The notes under the pieces: model-generated
The model's database searches: none
Seen by the model: the letters and a program-made list of their open reading frames with translations, nothing else
Told to the model about the DNA's origin: nothing
Program-made: the position numbers and the translations under genes
NCBI GenBank assembly: GCA_963851085.1
Contig: CAWKNX010000010.1
Location: forward strand, 248,001 to 312,000
DNA: 64,000 bases
DNA from: DATFVJ01 sp963851085
GTDB taxonomy: Bacteria > Actinomycetota > Actinomycetes > Streptosporangiales > Streptosporangiaceae
Reading direction: 5' to 3'
In this document: positions 26,869-36,173 of the stretch, piece by piece
How positions within the stretch are numbered: the stretch's first letter is position 1
Layout of the letters: each line of letters begins with the position of its first letter

Positions 26869-27077
26869 CACCGTCCGCGCGGGCTCGGTACATGTGTGTA
26901 GCCGCGTGCCCGCAAGAGATGCGTGCCGCGGGATTCCGCCTCCCGGCCATGCTTGCGGCCTGAGCCAGAGCGCCGGCCCGCGGCGTTCGGGTCTCGCTGC
27001 TCGCCGCGTTCGCGCCGGCCTCGCACCTCCCTGCGGCCCGCTCGCGCGAAAAGGGCAATCACGGAGGATCGTGTCAC
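26865..27077. repeat. Candidate small element with short terminal inverted repeats
   Basis: The gap 26869-27197 contains no gene. A 12-base imperfect inverted pair, GTGACACCGTCC at 26865 and GGATCGTGTCAC at 27066-27077, bounds 213 bp of GC-rich, partly self-complementary sequence, much like the better-supported elements at 46386 and 53879. Only 10 of 12 bases match, so it is tentative. Confidence 0.3.
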
Positions 27078-27197
27078 GCGAGGTTCTGCTTACCTGGAAC
27101 GGGTCGGCGCGGTCGTCAGTTGCCGCGCCGGCGCGTTGGTTGTGGAACGCAACCGCTCCGGTCGACTGCCCGGACAGAACAGGGAGGCGTGCCCGGT

Positions 27198-27962
27198 ATG
27201 CCGAACATGCACAGTATGGGGAATTCCGTCTCTGGCTGGGACACCGCCGGCGCCGTTCTGCTCGTGCTGTGGGCCGTCGCGATGTGGGCAGCCGTGGCAG
27301 GGCTCGCGTACGCCAACCGGGGCCAGGGGCGGCCCTGGCTGTTCCGGTCCTGCGCCACCGTGATCGTCATCGGCGTCCTCGGCCAGATCGGCCACCTCAC
27401 GGAGCACGTCGCCCAGGTCGGTTACTGGGTGCAGCACCCGAACTCCCCGGCCTGGATGACCCCGTGGGGCAGTGGGCTGTCGCGCGGGATCGGCCAGATC
27501 GATACCTCCAAACCGACGCTCGGCATGGAGATCGTGCACTTGACAGGCAACCTCATCTTCCTGGCCGGCCTGGCGGCCATCATGGTCATTACCCGGCGCA
27601 CGCCACGCGCCCGGTCCCGCCGGTGGGCGAGGATGGGTGTCTGGATGCAGGGGATCCACGGCCTCGAGCACCTGTCCTTGACCTTGTCGGTCGCGTTCGG
27701 GGCCAGGCAGGCGATCGGCCTGTCCACCTGGTTCGGCCTGCTTCCTCCGGGTCCTGGTCTGTGGACCTACCGGATCTGGTGGCACTTCCTCGCCAACGTC
27801 ATCGGCTCGTTCATCTTCGCCGTGTCGCTCTACCATCTGTGGCGCGAGCGGCACGAGATCAGGGCCGCCTACGATCGGGCCCGCCCGGCCGCCGTGATCG
27901 GGGATCAGCCGAGCGTGCCGGCCACGGCCGGCACGGCGGGCCTGACCCAGGCCATCAGGTAG
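27198..27962 (+). CDS. Uncharacterised multi-helix membrane protein with paired His motifs
   Basis: This 254-residue product starts MPNMHSMGNSVSGWDTAG, a Met/His-rich N-terminus. About five membrane helices follow (AVLLVLWAVAMWAAVAGLAY, the segment after RSCATV, EIVHLTGNLIFLAGLAAIMV, GIHGLEHLSLTLSVAFG and IWWHFLANVIGSFIFAVSLY). His residues sit in or beside helices (HLTEH, EIVH, HGLEH, WWH), a pattern compatible with metal or haem binding. I do not recognise a characterised family. It is followed 24 bases later by another membrane protein, and the two probably form an operon. A metal-handling role is only inference. Confidence 0.7.
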   Translation: MPNMHSMGNSVSGWDTAGAVLLVLWAVAMWAAVAGLAYANRGQGRPWLFRSCATVIVIGVLGQIGHLTEHVAQVGYWVQHPNSPAWMTPWGSGLSRGIGQIDTSKPTLGMEIVHLTGNLIFLAGLAAIMVITRRTPRARSRRWARMGVWMQGIHGLEHLSLTLSVAFGARQAIGLSTWFGLLPPGPGLWTYRIWWHFLANVIGSFIFAVSLYHLWRERHEIRAAYDRARPAAVIGDQPSVPATAGTAGLTQAIR

Positions 27963-27986
27963 CAGCGGTACCGGGTACGCGGCGAC

Positions 27987-29009
27987 ATGGCCGGATACGG
28001 AGTATTCCTGGCGGGATCGGCGCGACGCGGCGGAGCACAGGCGGCCGATCGGAACGCCCCTGACATCCAGCGCCGCCTGCGCCTCGGACTGGCCACCATC
28101 TGGCTGCTCGACGCGGTGCTGCAATATCAGCCCTACATGTTCACCAAGGCGTTCGGCCAGACGCTCGCCGGGACGGCACAGGGCAACCCGCAGGTTATCG
28201 CCGGCCCGATCACCTGGTCGGCGCGCATTGTCAGCTATCACCCCACGGCCATCAACGCCGCATTCGCGACCATACAGTTGCTGCTGGCACTCGGACTAGC
28301 CTGGCGCCCGACGGTCAAGATCACGCTCGCCGCCTCGGTGGCCTGGTCCCTCGCGGTCTGGTGGCTCGGGGAGGGCCTGGGGGGCGTGCTGGCGGGGAAC
28401 GCGAGCCCGGTGAACGGTGCACCGGGCGCGGTGATCATGTACGCGCTGCTCGCGGTGCTGCTGTGGCCCGCCGGCCGGGGCGCTCGTTCATCGTTTGCGG
28501 CGGGCCGCCCGCTGGGTGCCCTGCCCGCGCGCCTGCTGTGGCTGGTGCTGTGGGGGAGCCTCGCCTACCTCGCCGTCCAGGCCACGGACACGACGTCGCC
28601 CGGGCTGCATGCCATGATCTCCGCGTCGGCGTCCGGGGAGCCCGGCTGGATCGCTTCGATCGACCACGGCGCCGCGGCTCTGCTCGTTCACTGGGACCTG
28701 ACGGCGTCGGTCGTGCTCGCGGTCGTGCTCGCCGTCATCGCGGCCGGCGTATTCCTGCCCGTGCCTGCCGCCCGTGCCACTGTGCTGCTGGCGGTTGCCG
28801 CGGCCGGGCTCATCTGGGTCGTCGGCGAGGATTTCGGCGCTATCTTCACCGGTTCAGCCACCGATCCCAATTCCGGTCTGCTGCTCGCGCTGCTCGCCGC
28901 GGCCTACTGGCCAGCCAGGAACGCCGCGACCGCGCCGTCTGCGGTCGGCACGCCTGCAGCGTGGCAGGCGGCCGCCGCCCCGGCTGTCAGCCGAGCAGTT
29001 CGACAATGA
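27987..29009 (+). CDS. Uncharacterised polytopic membrane protein
   Basis: 340 residues with about nine hydrophobic segments and little soluble sequence. Conserved-looking features are LATIWLLDAVLQYQPYMFTK in the first helix, WSLAVWWLGEGLGG, and WVVGEDFGAIFTG, with acidic or Trp residues inside the membrane. No characterised family is recognised. The gene follows the Met/His-rich membrane protein by 24 bases on the same strand, so the pair likely works together. Its last 23 bases overlap, tail to tail, a truncated permease gene read from the other strand. Confidence 0.7.
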   Translation: MAGYGVFLAGSARRGGAQAADRNAPDIQRRLRLGLATIWLLDAVLQYQPYMFTKAFGQTLAGTAQGNPQVIAGPITWSARIVSYHPTAINAAFATIQLLLALGLAWRPTVKITLAASVAWSLAVWWLGEGLGGVLAGNASPVNGAPGAVIMYALLAVLLWPAGRGARSSFAAGRPLGALPARLLWLVLWGSLAYLAVQATDTTSPGLHAMISASASGEPGWIASIDHGAAALLVHWDLTASVVLAVVLAVIAAGVFLPVPAARATVLLAVAAAGLIWVVGEDFGAIFTGSATDPNSGLLLALLAAAYWPARNAATAPSAVGTPAAWQAAAAPAVSRAVRQ

Positions 29010-29319
29010 CGAACCGGCTCAGCTCGGGCTGGTCACCCCTGGGCCAGACGGGAAAGGTGCCCGCAGGCTGGCCCACATCGCGAAACTGGCTTAGGGTGAG
29101 CGTCGCGAGCAGCACGGCACCGCTGATCGCCACCCAGCGCCGCCGCGACATCCAGGCACCAAGACGGTCGGTGCCCAGGTATACCGGGACCGCGGCCGCC
29201 GCGACGATCGACACCAGCAGATACGGCCAGTCCGCCGCCACCGTCGACCACACGTCGGCGGCGACCCTGGCGAGCAGATGCATGACCCAGAACACCGGAC
29301 TCACCTCACCTTGCCCCAC
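28987..29319 (-). pseudogene. Truncated permease (UPF0718/YraQ-like)
   Basis: 110 residues: a helix (WPYLLVSIVAAAAVPVYLG), a basic loop DRLGAWMSRRRW, and a second helix AISGAVLLATLT. Complete UPF0718 permeases show this order and then TPFCSCGxxP. Here the sequence turns into LSQFRDVGQPAGTFPVW and stops, so the Cys motif and the remaining helices are gone. An ArsR-like operator lies 15 bases upstream of the GTG start, fitting the arsenic/metal regulation common for these permeases. The start could also be the ATG at 29283. Family assignment is moderate. Confidence 0.45.
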
Positions 29320-29333
29320 CCATCCGGGGTAAC

Positions 29334-29353
29334 ATATTGATACTCATCAATAT
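29334..29353. promoter_or_regulatory. ArsR/SmtB-like operator
   Basis: Perfect inverted repeat ATATTGAT-ACTC-ATCAATAT, the shape and composition of ArsR/SmtB-family sites, in otherwise GC-rich DNA. It ends the upstream region of the truncated permease. No arsR gene is visible in the window, so the regulator would be encoded elsewhere. Confidence 0.55.
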
Positions 29354-29404
29354 TCCCAGCGTATGGGGTCGCATCCGGTGCCTTTGCGGACGCGGGCAGC
29401 CCGG

Positions 29405-30529
29405 TCAGGAGCCGGGCAGTTGCTCCAGGGTCACCTGGACCGTGGCGGTGCCACCGCCGGTCTTTGTCACGCTGACCGGTACCTGCTGGCCGGGACGCAG
29501 GCCGGCGAGGACCGCCGCCAGTGTTTCGGTGTCAGGGGTGGCCGTTCCGTTGACGGCGGTGATGACGTCACCGGCCGTCAGGCCTGCCTTCGCCGCCGCG
29601 CCGCCGGCCGTCACAGTGGCGATGCCTACGCCCGCGGGCTGGCCGTCCGGCCCCGCGACCGTCTGCACCCTCACGCCGAGGGCCGCGCGGTGGGAGTTGG
29701 TGACATGCCCGGTCCTGACGATCTGCCCGGCGATGTCTGTGACGATGTTGGCGGGGATGGCAAAACCGATCCCTGGCGCGGCGCCGCCAACCTGCTGGTC
29801 GGTAGCGGCCAGCGTGGGGATGCCTACCACCTGGTCGGACAGGTCAACCAGCGCCCCGCCGCTGTTCCCGGGGTTGATAGCCGCCGAGGTCTGGATCGCG
29901 TCCGGCAGCGTCGGCCCCGGCGACCCGCTCTCCTGCGGCTCGGACACGGTCCGCCCGACCGCTGAGATGATTCCGTCTGTCACGCTGCTGGCCAGGCCCA
30001 GCGGGTTGCCCATCGCGAGCACAATGTCGCCAACCTGAAGTTTCGAAGAGTCGGCGAAATGAGCGGGGATCAGGTGCGCCGACCCGCTGACCTTGATCAC
30101 GGCCAGGTCGTCCGGCGGGTAGCTGCCCGCGAGCCGGGCCGGCAGCGGTGTCACCGAACCGGTCAGGAAAACCTGAAACGACGTGGCGCTGCCGACCACG
30201 TGCGCGTTCGTCACGATGTCGCCCGCTGCGTCGTAGATGACGCCCGAGCCGAGGCCGGCTGCCGTCTTGATCTCCACCACCGACGGCAGCACCTGGCGGA
30301 TCGCGTTCACGTACGCCTGCTGGACGCCGATGGCGCTCCCCACCCCGGCCGGCGTCGCAGCCGCGGACCGCGTTGGTGTCGCGGCGGTGGTTCCGCCGCT
30401 CGTACACGCCGCGCAGGCAAGCACCGGCGCCAGCGCCACGGTCGCGGCAGCAGCTGCGGATCTCAGCGCCCGGCGGCCGCCTGCCCAGCGCGGCGCGTGC
30501 CCGTTGTCGTACACAGACCATCGCCCCAT
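29405..30529 (-). CDS. HtrA/DegP-type serine protease with PDZ domain
   Basis: 374 residues from the ATG at 30529; a GTG at 30595 would add 22. An export signal ends in VLACAACTSGG, a possible lipobox. The trypsin-like domain keeps the triad: His in VTNAHVVGS, Asp in PPDDLAVIKV, Ser in INPGNSGGAL. A single PDZ domain follows (RAALGVRVQTV, GLTAGDVITAVNG, LRPGQQVPVSV). Such proteases degrade or sense misfolded proteins outside the membrane. The gene is divergent from the M15 peptidase gene, with 143 bases between the two starts. Confidence 0.9.
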   Translation of the reverse strand: MGRWSVYDNGHAPRWAGGRRALRSAAAAATVALAPVLACAACTSGGTTAATPTRSAAATPAGVGSAIGVQQAYVNAIRQVLPSVVEIKTAAGLGSGVIYDAAGDIVTNAHVVGSATSFQVFLTGSVTPLPARLAGSYPPDDLAVIKVSGSAHLIPAHFADSSKLQVGDIVLAMGNPLGLASSVTDGIISAVGRTVSEPQESGSPGPTLPDAIQTSAAINPGNSGGALVDLSDQVVGIPTLAATDQQVGGAAPGIGFAIPANIVTDIAGQIVRTGHVTNSHRAALGVRVQTVAGPDGQPAGVGIATVTAGGAAAKAGLTAGDVITAVNGTATPDTETLAAVLAGLRPGQQVPVSVTKTGGGTATVQVTLEQLPGS

Positions 30530-30672
30530 CGCGTCACCGGCCCGGACTGGTCCGGTACCTGGAACAGTCGCCTGCCGGGCTGGAGCGGTCGTCACCCATG
30601 GCGGGTGAACCGCGGGGCGCGGGCCAGGCGCCTGGCCGGGACCAAGGGCCCCGCATTCCGGCCGGATGACCC

Positions 30673-31545
30673 ATGGCTTCGCCGCTTACCGCCGGTCATG
30701 GTCAGGCCATGACCTCCTGCTCGTGTCACCCGGCGCCATGGCGGCGGATCCGGGTGGCCATCGGGGTCGCCGCGACGATGGCGTCACTCGGCCTGATCGC
30801 CGCGGGTTGCGCCGGGGAGCACGTCGCCTCGCCAACTCCGGGGCTGGCGTCGCACGGCACTTCTGCCCGACCGGTTCATCCGGTCCCGGGCGCAGGGACG
30901 TCCGGCCTGGCGGGCTCACCGACCCCGGCCCCGGCGCCGGCCGCGAGCGGAACGGCGACACCGGCCGGGCCGGTGTTCGAGGCCAGCACCTCGGCTTTGA
31001 CGGCCGCGATGCGGGCGCGCATGACCGGCGTCTCCTGGCGCCGGGGCTGCCCGGTCAGCCTGGACAGGCTGCGGCTGCTGCGGCTCAGCTACTGGGGCTT
31101 TGACCATCGCGCTCATCAGGGCGAACTGGTCGTGAACGGTTCCGCCGCCGCTGACCTGTCGCACGCGTTCGGCCTGCTGTTCGCCGCCCGGTTCCCGATC
31201 AAGCAGATGCGGGTCGTGGATGAGTTCGGCGGTGACGACGAACGCTCGATGCTGGCCGACAACACCTCGGCATTCAACTGCCGGCTTGTTCCAGGTACGA
31301 ACGTCTGGTCACAGCACGCCTACGGCCTGGCCGTTGACGTCAACCCGTTCGAGAACCCAGAGGTCAGCGACGGCAACGTGGACCCGCCCGCCGCGGCCGC
31401 CTGGGCCGACCGGTCGCGGTCGAGCCCGGCCGCGATCAGCGAATCGGACGCGGCCTGGCGCGCCTTCGACGCGATCGGCTGGACCTGGGGCGGGGACTGG
31501 CAGTCGCCGAAGGACTACATGCACTTCTCCGCGAACGGCCTGTGA
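30673..31545 (+). CDS. M15 family D-Ala-D-Ala carboxypeptidase-type lipoprotein
   Basis: 290 residues with a signal sequence and the lipobox LIAAGC, then a Pro/Ala-rich spacer (residues about 50-100). The M15 zinc site is intact: SQHAYGLAVDVNPFEN gives His and Asp ligands, and DYMHFSANG supplies the last His. The role is cleavage or trimming of peptidoglycan stem peptides at the cell surface. It is divergent from the HtrA-type protease, so the two exported peptidases may share regulation. The ATG at 30673 gives a rather long signal region; a start 12 codons later is also possible. Confidence 0.85.
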   Translation: MASPLTAGHGQAMTSCSCHPAPWRRIRVAIGVAATMASLGLIAAGCAGEHVASPTPGLASHGTSARPVHPVPGAGTSGLAGSPTPAPAPAASGTATPAGPVFEASTSALTAAMRARMTGVSWRRGCPVSLDRLRLLRLSYWGFDHRAHQGELVVNGSAAADLSHAFGLLFAARFPIKQMRVVDEFGGDDERSMLADNTSAFNCRLVPGTNVWSQHAYGLAVDVNPFENPEVSDGNVDPPAAAAWADRSRSSPAAISESDAAWRAFDAIGWTWGGDWQSPKDYMHFSANGL

Positions 31546-31718
31546 ACCGGCGTCATCCCTGGCTGACCGTCCCGGCAGCGGCAGGGCCGGCCACGGGCAC
31601 TCGCCTCGGGACCGGGGGAGGATGGAATGATCCCGAACGGCTGCGCGGCCGGCCCGGCCAGGCCATGCGCCGCCGCCATGGGCCGCGGCGGCCCTCGCCG
31701 GCCAGTTGGCTGGCTGGT

Positions 31719-34700
31719 TCACGCGGTCAGCTGATCCAGTGCCGTCTGGATCCTCGTCTCGGATACGGGAGCGGGCGTGCCAAGCGCCTGGGCGAAGAGG
31801 CTGACCCGCAACTCCTCGATCATCCAGCGGACCGCCCGGCCATCGCGGCGGCGGCCGGACGCCGCAAGCTCTCTCATGGCCCCCTGGTAGGCGTCCGTCA
31901 CCCGGTGCACGACCGTCATGCGTGCGGCGTCTCGGCCGGGATCCAGTTGCGCCTTGTCCAGCCGCCGCGTGATGGCCCGCAGGTAGCGGGTGAGGTCGGG
32001 CAGGCGCCGCGCGCCGGTCTCCGCGACGAACCCCGGATAGACCAGCGCGGAAAGCTGTGCGCGCATATCCGTGAGCGCCGGTGCCAATGCCGGGCTGGCG
32101 GCCCGGGCCAGCCGGGCCTCGGCCTCGTGCGCCTCGGCGAGAGCCCGAGCGACGGCGCCGACCACGGCGGCCGTGGCAGCGGGCAGCGCTGACCGCGCCG
32201 CCGCCAGGAGATGCGCGAAGCCCTCAGCGTCCCAGGCCGGGCCGCCCGCTTCCGCGATCACCTGGTCCGCCGCGCACGCAGCGCAATCCTCGAGCAGCGC
32301 GGCGGCGCTCGGGTACGGGTGCCGGCTCATCGCCAGCTTCGCGCTCGTCGCGAGCCCACTGGCGACGGAGCGCACCCCGGAAGGAACTTGGATCAGGAGC
32401 AGGCGCCTGGTACCCCGCCACATGGCCGCACTGGCCTCGGCCTCGGTCTCGAATAGCCGGACGTCGACCACGTCGCCGGCGTCCGCCAGGGCCGGGTACG
32501 CGCGGACCCGCCCGTCGGTGAACACCCGGGGCAGTGCGCCGAGGTCCCATTTCCGCAGCCCGGACCGCGTGATGCCGGGAGCCGTTTGGGTGAGCACCGC
32601 CTGGAGCCGAGGGCGCAGTTGCTCCCGCAGCGCGCCCAGGTCCTTGCCCGTCGCGAGCACGCCGCCGGAGTCGACCACCCGGAACGTGATCGTCAGATGG
32701 GCGGGCAGCCGGGACAGGTCCCACGCCTCGCGCGGGATCGCCACGCCGCTCCGCCGGCCGAGTTCTGCCGCTAGCGAGTTCAGCAGGTCGCCGCGGGGCG
32801 GGCCGAGCCGGGCCAGCACCGCGCGGGCGGTTTCCTGCGCGGGCACGAAGGCCCTGCGCAACTGTTTCGGCAGTGACCGGATCAGCTCTGTGATCAGTTC
32901 CTCGCGCAGGCCGGGCACCTGCCAGCCGAACTCCTCGCCGCGCACCTGGTTGAGTGTCTCGATGGGGACATCCACCGTCACCCCGTCGCCCGGCTCACCG
33001 GGAGCGAACTCGTACGACAGCGGAAGCCCTGCCCACCTGCCTGGATAGTCGGCGGCGCGGATCTGCTCGGCAGCCGGCCTGACGAGATCGGCGGGAGAAA
33101 AGGTCAGCAGGTCGGCGTCGGCCGTCCGCGCCTTCTTCCACCAGGCGTCGAAATGCCGGGCGGACGTGACGGTCGCGGGTATCCGCCGGTCGTAGAAGTC
33201 GAACAGGGCAGCCTCGTCGGCGACGAGGCCCCGCCGCCTCGCTCTGCGCTCCAGATCCCCGGCCTCTTCGAGCAGGTGCCGGTTGTGGTGGAAGAACCGG
33301 TGGTGGGTCTGCCACTCGCCCTCCACCAGGGCATGCTGGATGAACAGATCCCGTGCCGCCACGGGGTCGATGCGGCCGTAGTTGACCTGCCGCGCCGCCA
33401 CGATCGGCAACCCGTACAGCGTCACCTTCTCTGCTGCCATAGCCGCGCCGCGCCCCGCGTCCCAGTGCGGTTCGCTGTAAGTGCGCTTGACCAGGTGCGC
33501 GGCCAGCGGCTCCGCCCATTCGGGCTCGATTCGCGCGGCGGTCCTCGCCCACAGCCGGGATGTCTCGACCAGTTCGGCCGCGACGACCCACTGCGGCGGC
33601 TTCCGCGCGAGCACGGAGTCAGGGAAGATGGCGAAACGCGCGCCGCGCGCCCCGGCGAACTCGGTGGCGGCGCGCCTGTTCGCGCGTGGCTTCTGGTCGG
33701 TTTCCTTCATCCCGATGTGGGAGAGCAAACCGGCCAGCAGCGACATGTGCACCCGGTCGGCGCTATCCGCGGGGAAGCGGGCCCCGGGTTCCCCGGTGCG
33801 GCCGCGCGGGGCCCGGTCTCGCGGACCCGCACTGGGCCCCGCGCTGGGCCCCGCGCTGGGCCCCGCGCTGGGCACCGTGCCTTGCGTCCGGCCATCCAGC
33901 GCCGCCGTCCCGGGCGCGGGCGTAACGTCTTTGCCCGGCACTGCGTGCGGGGCGCGATCACGCCCGACTGCGATGCCCAGCTCCCCGGCCGCCTGCCGGA
34001 GCTGGCCGTACACGTCCTGCCACTCCCGCACCCGCAGGTAGTGGAGGTACTCGCGGCGGCACATGCGGCGAAACGCGGATGCCGACAGCTCACGCTGCCG
34101 GTCGCTCAGGTAATCCCACAGGCTGAGGAGGGCGAGGAAGTCAGATCCAGGCTCGGCGAAGCGCGCGTGCATGGCGTCGGCCGCTTCGCGGGATTCCGCG
34201 GGCCGTTCCCTGGGATCCTGGATGGACAGCGCCGCAGTGATGATCAGCACTTCGCGGGCACACCCGTTGCGGCCGGCCTCCAGGATCATCCGGCCGAGGC
34301 GCGGGTCCACCGGGAGCTGGGCAAGTTTGCGTCCCGCGTCGGTCAGCCGGGATCCGCCGCGGGCCTGCGAGAGGGCGCCGAGTTCCTCGAGCAGGCGGAC
34401 GCCGTCCGCGACGTTCCTGGACTCCGGCGGGTCGACGAACGGGAACTCCGCCACCGCACCGAGGTCGAGCGCTGCCATCTGAAGGATGACCGACGCCAGG
34501 TTCGTGCGCAGGATCTCCGGGTCGGTGAATTCCGGACGCGAGGCGAAGTCCTCCTCGCTGTAGAGCCGGATGCACACGCCGTCGGACGTGCGCCCGCACC
34601 GGCCCTTGCGCTGGTTCGCCGACGCCTGGGAGATCGGCTCGATCGGCAGCCGCTGGACCTTGGTCCGGTGGCTGTACCTGGAGATCCGCGCGCTGCCCGG

Positions 34701-35837
34701 GTCGATCACGTATTTGATGCCGGGGACGGTCAGTGAGGTCTCCGCGACGTTGGTGGCCAGGACCACCCGCCGCCCGCGATGTGGCTGGAATACCCGGTGC
34801 TGCTCGGCCGCCGACAGCCGGGCGTAAAGCGGCAGCACCTCCAGGTCGGGGGCACAGCCGGCCAGCGCGTCGGCGGTATCCCTGATCTCCCGCTCGCCGC
34901 TGAGGAAGACGAGGATGTCGCCCGGCCCTTCGCGGCGCAGTTCCGCTACGGCGTCGCAGATGGCCTGCACCTGGTCCCTCGGTTCGTCGCCGGGATCGCT
35001 GGTGTCGGCGACGGGCCGGTAGCGAACCTCGACCGGGTAGGTGCGTCCCGACACCTCGATCGCCGGTGCGCCGTCGAAATGCTTGCTGAAGCGCTCCGCG
35101 TCGATCGTGGCCGAGGTGATGATGACCTTGAGATCGGGCCGTCCGGGCAGCAGCCGCTTCAGGTAGCCGAGGATGAAGTCGATGTTCAGGCTGCGTTCAT
35201 GCGCCTCGTCGATGATGAGGGTGTCGTAGCGCAGTAGCTGCCTGTCGCGCCGCATCTCGGCCAGCAGGATGCCGTCGGTCATCACCTTGACCATCGTGTC
35301 GTCGCTGGAGGCGTCGGCGAAGCGCACCTTGTAGCCGGCCACGGTGCCGAGCTCGGTCCCGAGTTCGTCCGCGATCCGCTCCGCCACGGTGCGGGCCGCG
35401 ATCCGCCGGGGCTGGGTGTGGCCGATCTGGCCGGTCACGCCGAAGCCGAGTTCGAGGCAGATCTTCGGCAGCTGCGTGGTCTTGCCCGAACCGGTCTCAC
35501 CCGCGACGATCACGACCTGGTTGTCGCGGATGACCTCGGCGATCTCGTCCTTCAGCTGGCTGACGGGAAGCTCGGGCGGATAGGAGATCGCAGGCACGGC
35601 GCTCTTGCGCGCCTCGGCGCGGGCCGACGCCGCGTCAAGCTCCGCGAGGACGCCCGCGAGCGCGCGCTCGCGGGCCGCCGTGTCGCGCAGCGCGGCGGCC
35701 TTCTCCACGCGGCGGCCGAGCCGGCGTTGATCGCGCAGCATCAGCCCGGGCAGGCGAGCTCGCAGCGCGGCGGGCGAGGGTGTCAAGGCGGCAGTCTCCA
35801 TGGCAGGCGCGACGGGTACCCAAACGCGGCGGTACAT
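31719..35837 (-). CDS. hrpA: ATP-dependent RNA helicase HrpA (DEAH box)
   Basis: 1372 residues, the usual HrpA size. Motifs in order: Walker A GETGSGKT (residues 113-120), DEAH (210-213), SAT (242-244), and ANQRKGRCGR (motif VI), followed by winged-helix, ratchet and OB domains and the long HrpA C-terminal region (DUF3418). HrpA proteins unwind RNA and help rescue stalled ribosomes or process mRNA. A Pro/Gly/Ala linker near residues 640-690 contains four GPSA repeats encoded by 12-bp units (about 33830-33880), an unusual insertion. Start: the ATG at 35837 or, 12 codons in, the ATG at 35801; neither has a clear ribosome site. Confidence 0.95.
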   Translation of the reverse strand: MYRRVWVPVAPAMETAALTPSPAALRARLPGLMLRDQRRLGRRVEKAAALRDTAARERALAGVLAELDAASARAEARKSAVPAISYPPELPVSQLKDEIAEVIRDNQVVIVAGETGSGKTTQLPKICLELGFGVTGQIGHTQPRRIAARTVAERIADELGTELGTVAGYKVRFADASSDDTMVKVMTDGILLAEMRRDRQLLRYDTLIIDEAHERSLNIDFILGYLKRLLPGRPDLKVIITSATIDAERFSKHFDGAPAIEVSGRTYPVEVRYRPVADTSDPGDEPRDQVQAICDAVAELRREGPGDILVFLSGEREIRDTADALAGCAPDLEVLPLYARLSAAEQHRVFQPHRGRRVVLATNVAETSLTVPGIKYVIDPGSARISRYSHRTKVQRLPIEPISQASANQRKGRCGRTSDGVCIRLYSEEDFASRPEFTDPEILRTNLASVILQMAALDLGAVAEFPFVDPPESRNVADGVRLLEELGALSQARGGSRLTDAGRKLAQLPVDPRLGRMILEAGRNGCAREVLIITAALSIQDPRERPAESREAADAMHARFAEPGSDFLALLSLWDYLSDRQRELSASAFRRMCRREYLHYLRVREWQDVYGQLRQAAGELGIAVGRDRAPHAVPGKDVTPAPGTAALDGRTQGTVPSAGPSAGPSAGPSAGPRDRAPRGRTGEPGARFPADSADRVHMSLLAGLLSHIGMKETDQKPRANRRAATEFAGARGARFAIFPDSVLARKPPQWVVAAELVETSRLWARTAARIEPEWAEPLAAHLVKRTYSEPHWDAGRGAAMAAEKVTLYGLPIVAARQVNYGRIDPVAARDLFIQHALVEGEWQTHHRFFHHNRHLLEEAGDLERRARRRGLVADEAALFDFYDRRIPATVTSARHFDAWWKKARTADADLLTFSPADLVRPAAEQIRAADYPGRWAGLPLSYEFAPGEPGDGVTVDVPIETLNQVRGEEFGWQVPGLREELITELIRSLPKQLRRAFVPAQETARAVLARLGPPRGDLLNSLAAELGRRSGVAIPREAWDLSRLPAHLTITFRVVDSGGVLATGKDLGALREQLRPRLQAVLTQTAPGITRSGLRKWDLGALPRVFTDGRVRAYPALADAGDVVDVRLFETEAEASAAMWRGTRRLLLIQVPSGVRSVASGLATSAKLAMSRHPYPSAAALLEDCAACAADQVIAEAGGPAWDAEGFAHLLAAARSALPAATAAVVGAVARALAEAHEAEARLARAASPALAPALTDMRAQLSALVYPGFVAETGARRLPDLTRYLRAITRRLDKAQLDPGRDAARMTVVHRVTDAYQGAMRELAASGRRRDGRAVRWMIEELRVSLFAQALGTPAPVSETRIQTALDQLTA

Positions 35838-36173
35838 ATCAAGGATTGGTCAGCAGTGCCCCGGTCATCTAACGCTTTTACCAGCCCGCCTGCTTCCGCG
35901 CGCCGCGCGCCGCCCGCGCGGCGCCCGCGCGGCGCCCGCGGATTCTCCGCGTGATCGGCACCGATGATGAGCCCTGCTCGGATCACGTCTTTCCACGGCG
36001 GGCGCCGCTGGGGTTGACTGAGGTGACCGGCCGGGCCACGCCCGGTGTGTTCCGCCACCGTAAGGGGGTCTCGCCATTCCGCTCGCCCACGCGTTCCAGG
36101 CGCTTGTTCGGACGATAGGAGTGATCGTGACTGATCAGGCGGTGGCTGCTCACCGCGCCGGCCGGGTATCAAC

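Noticed and set aside
33153..34736. 527-codon plus-strand frame
   Set aside because: Antisense of hrpA; composition is that of a shadow frame.
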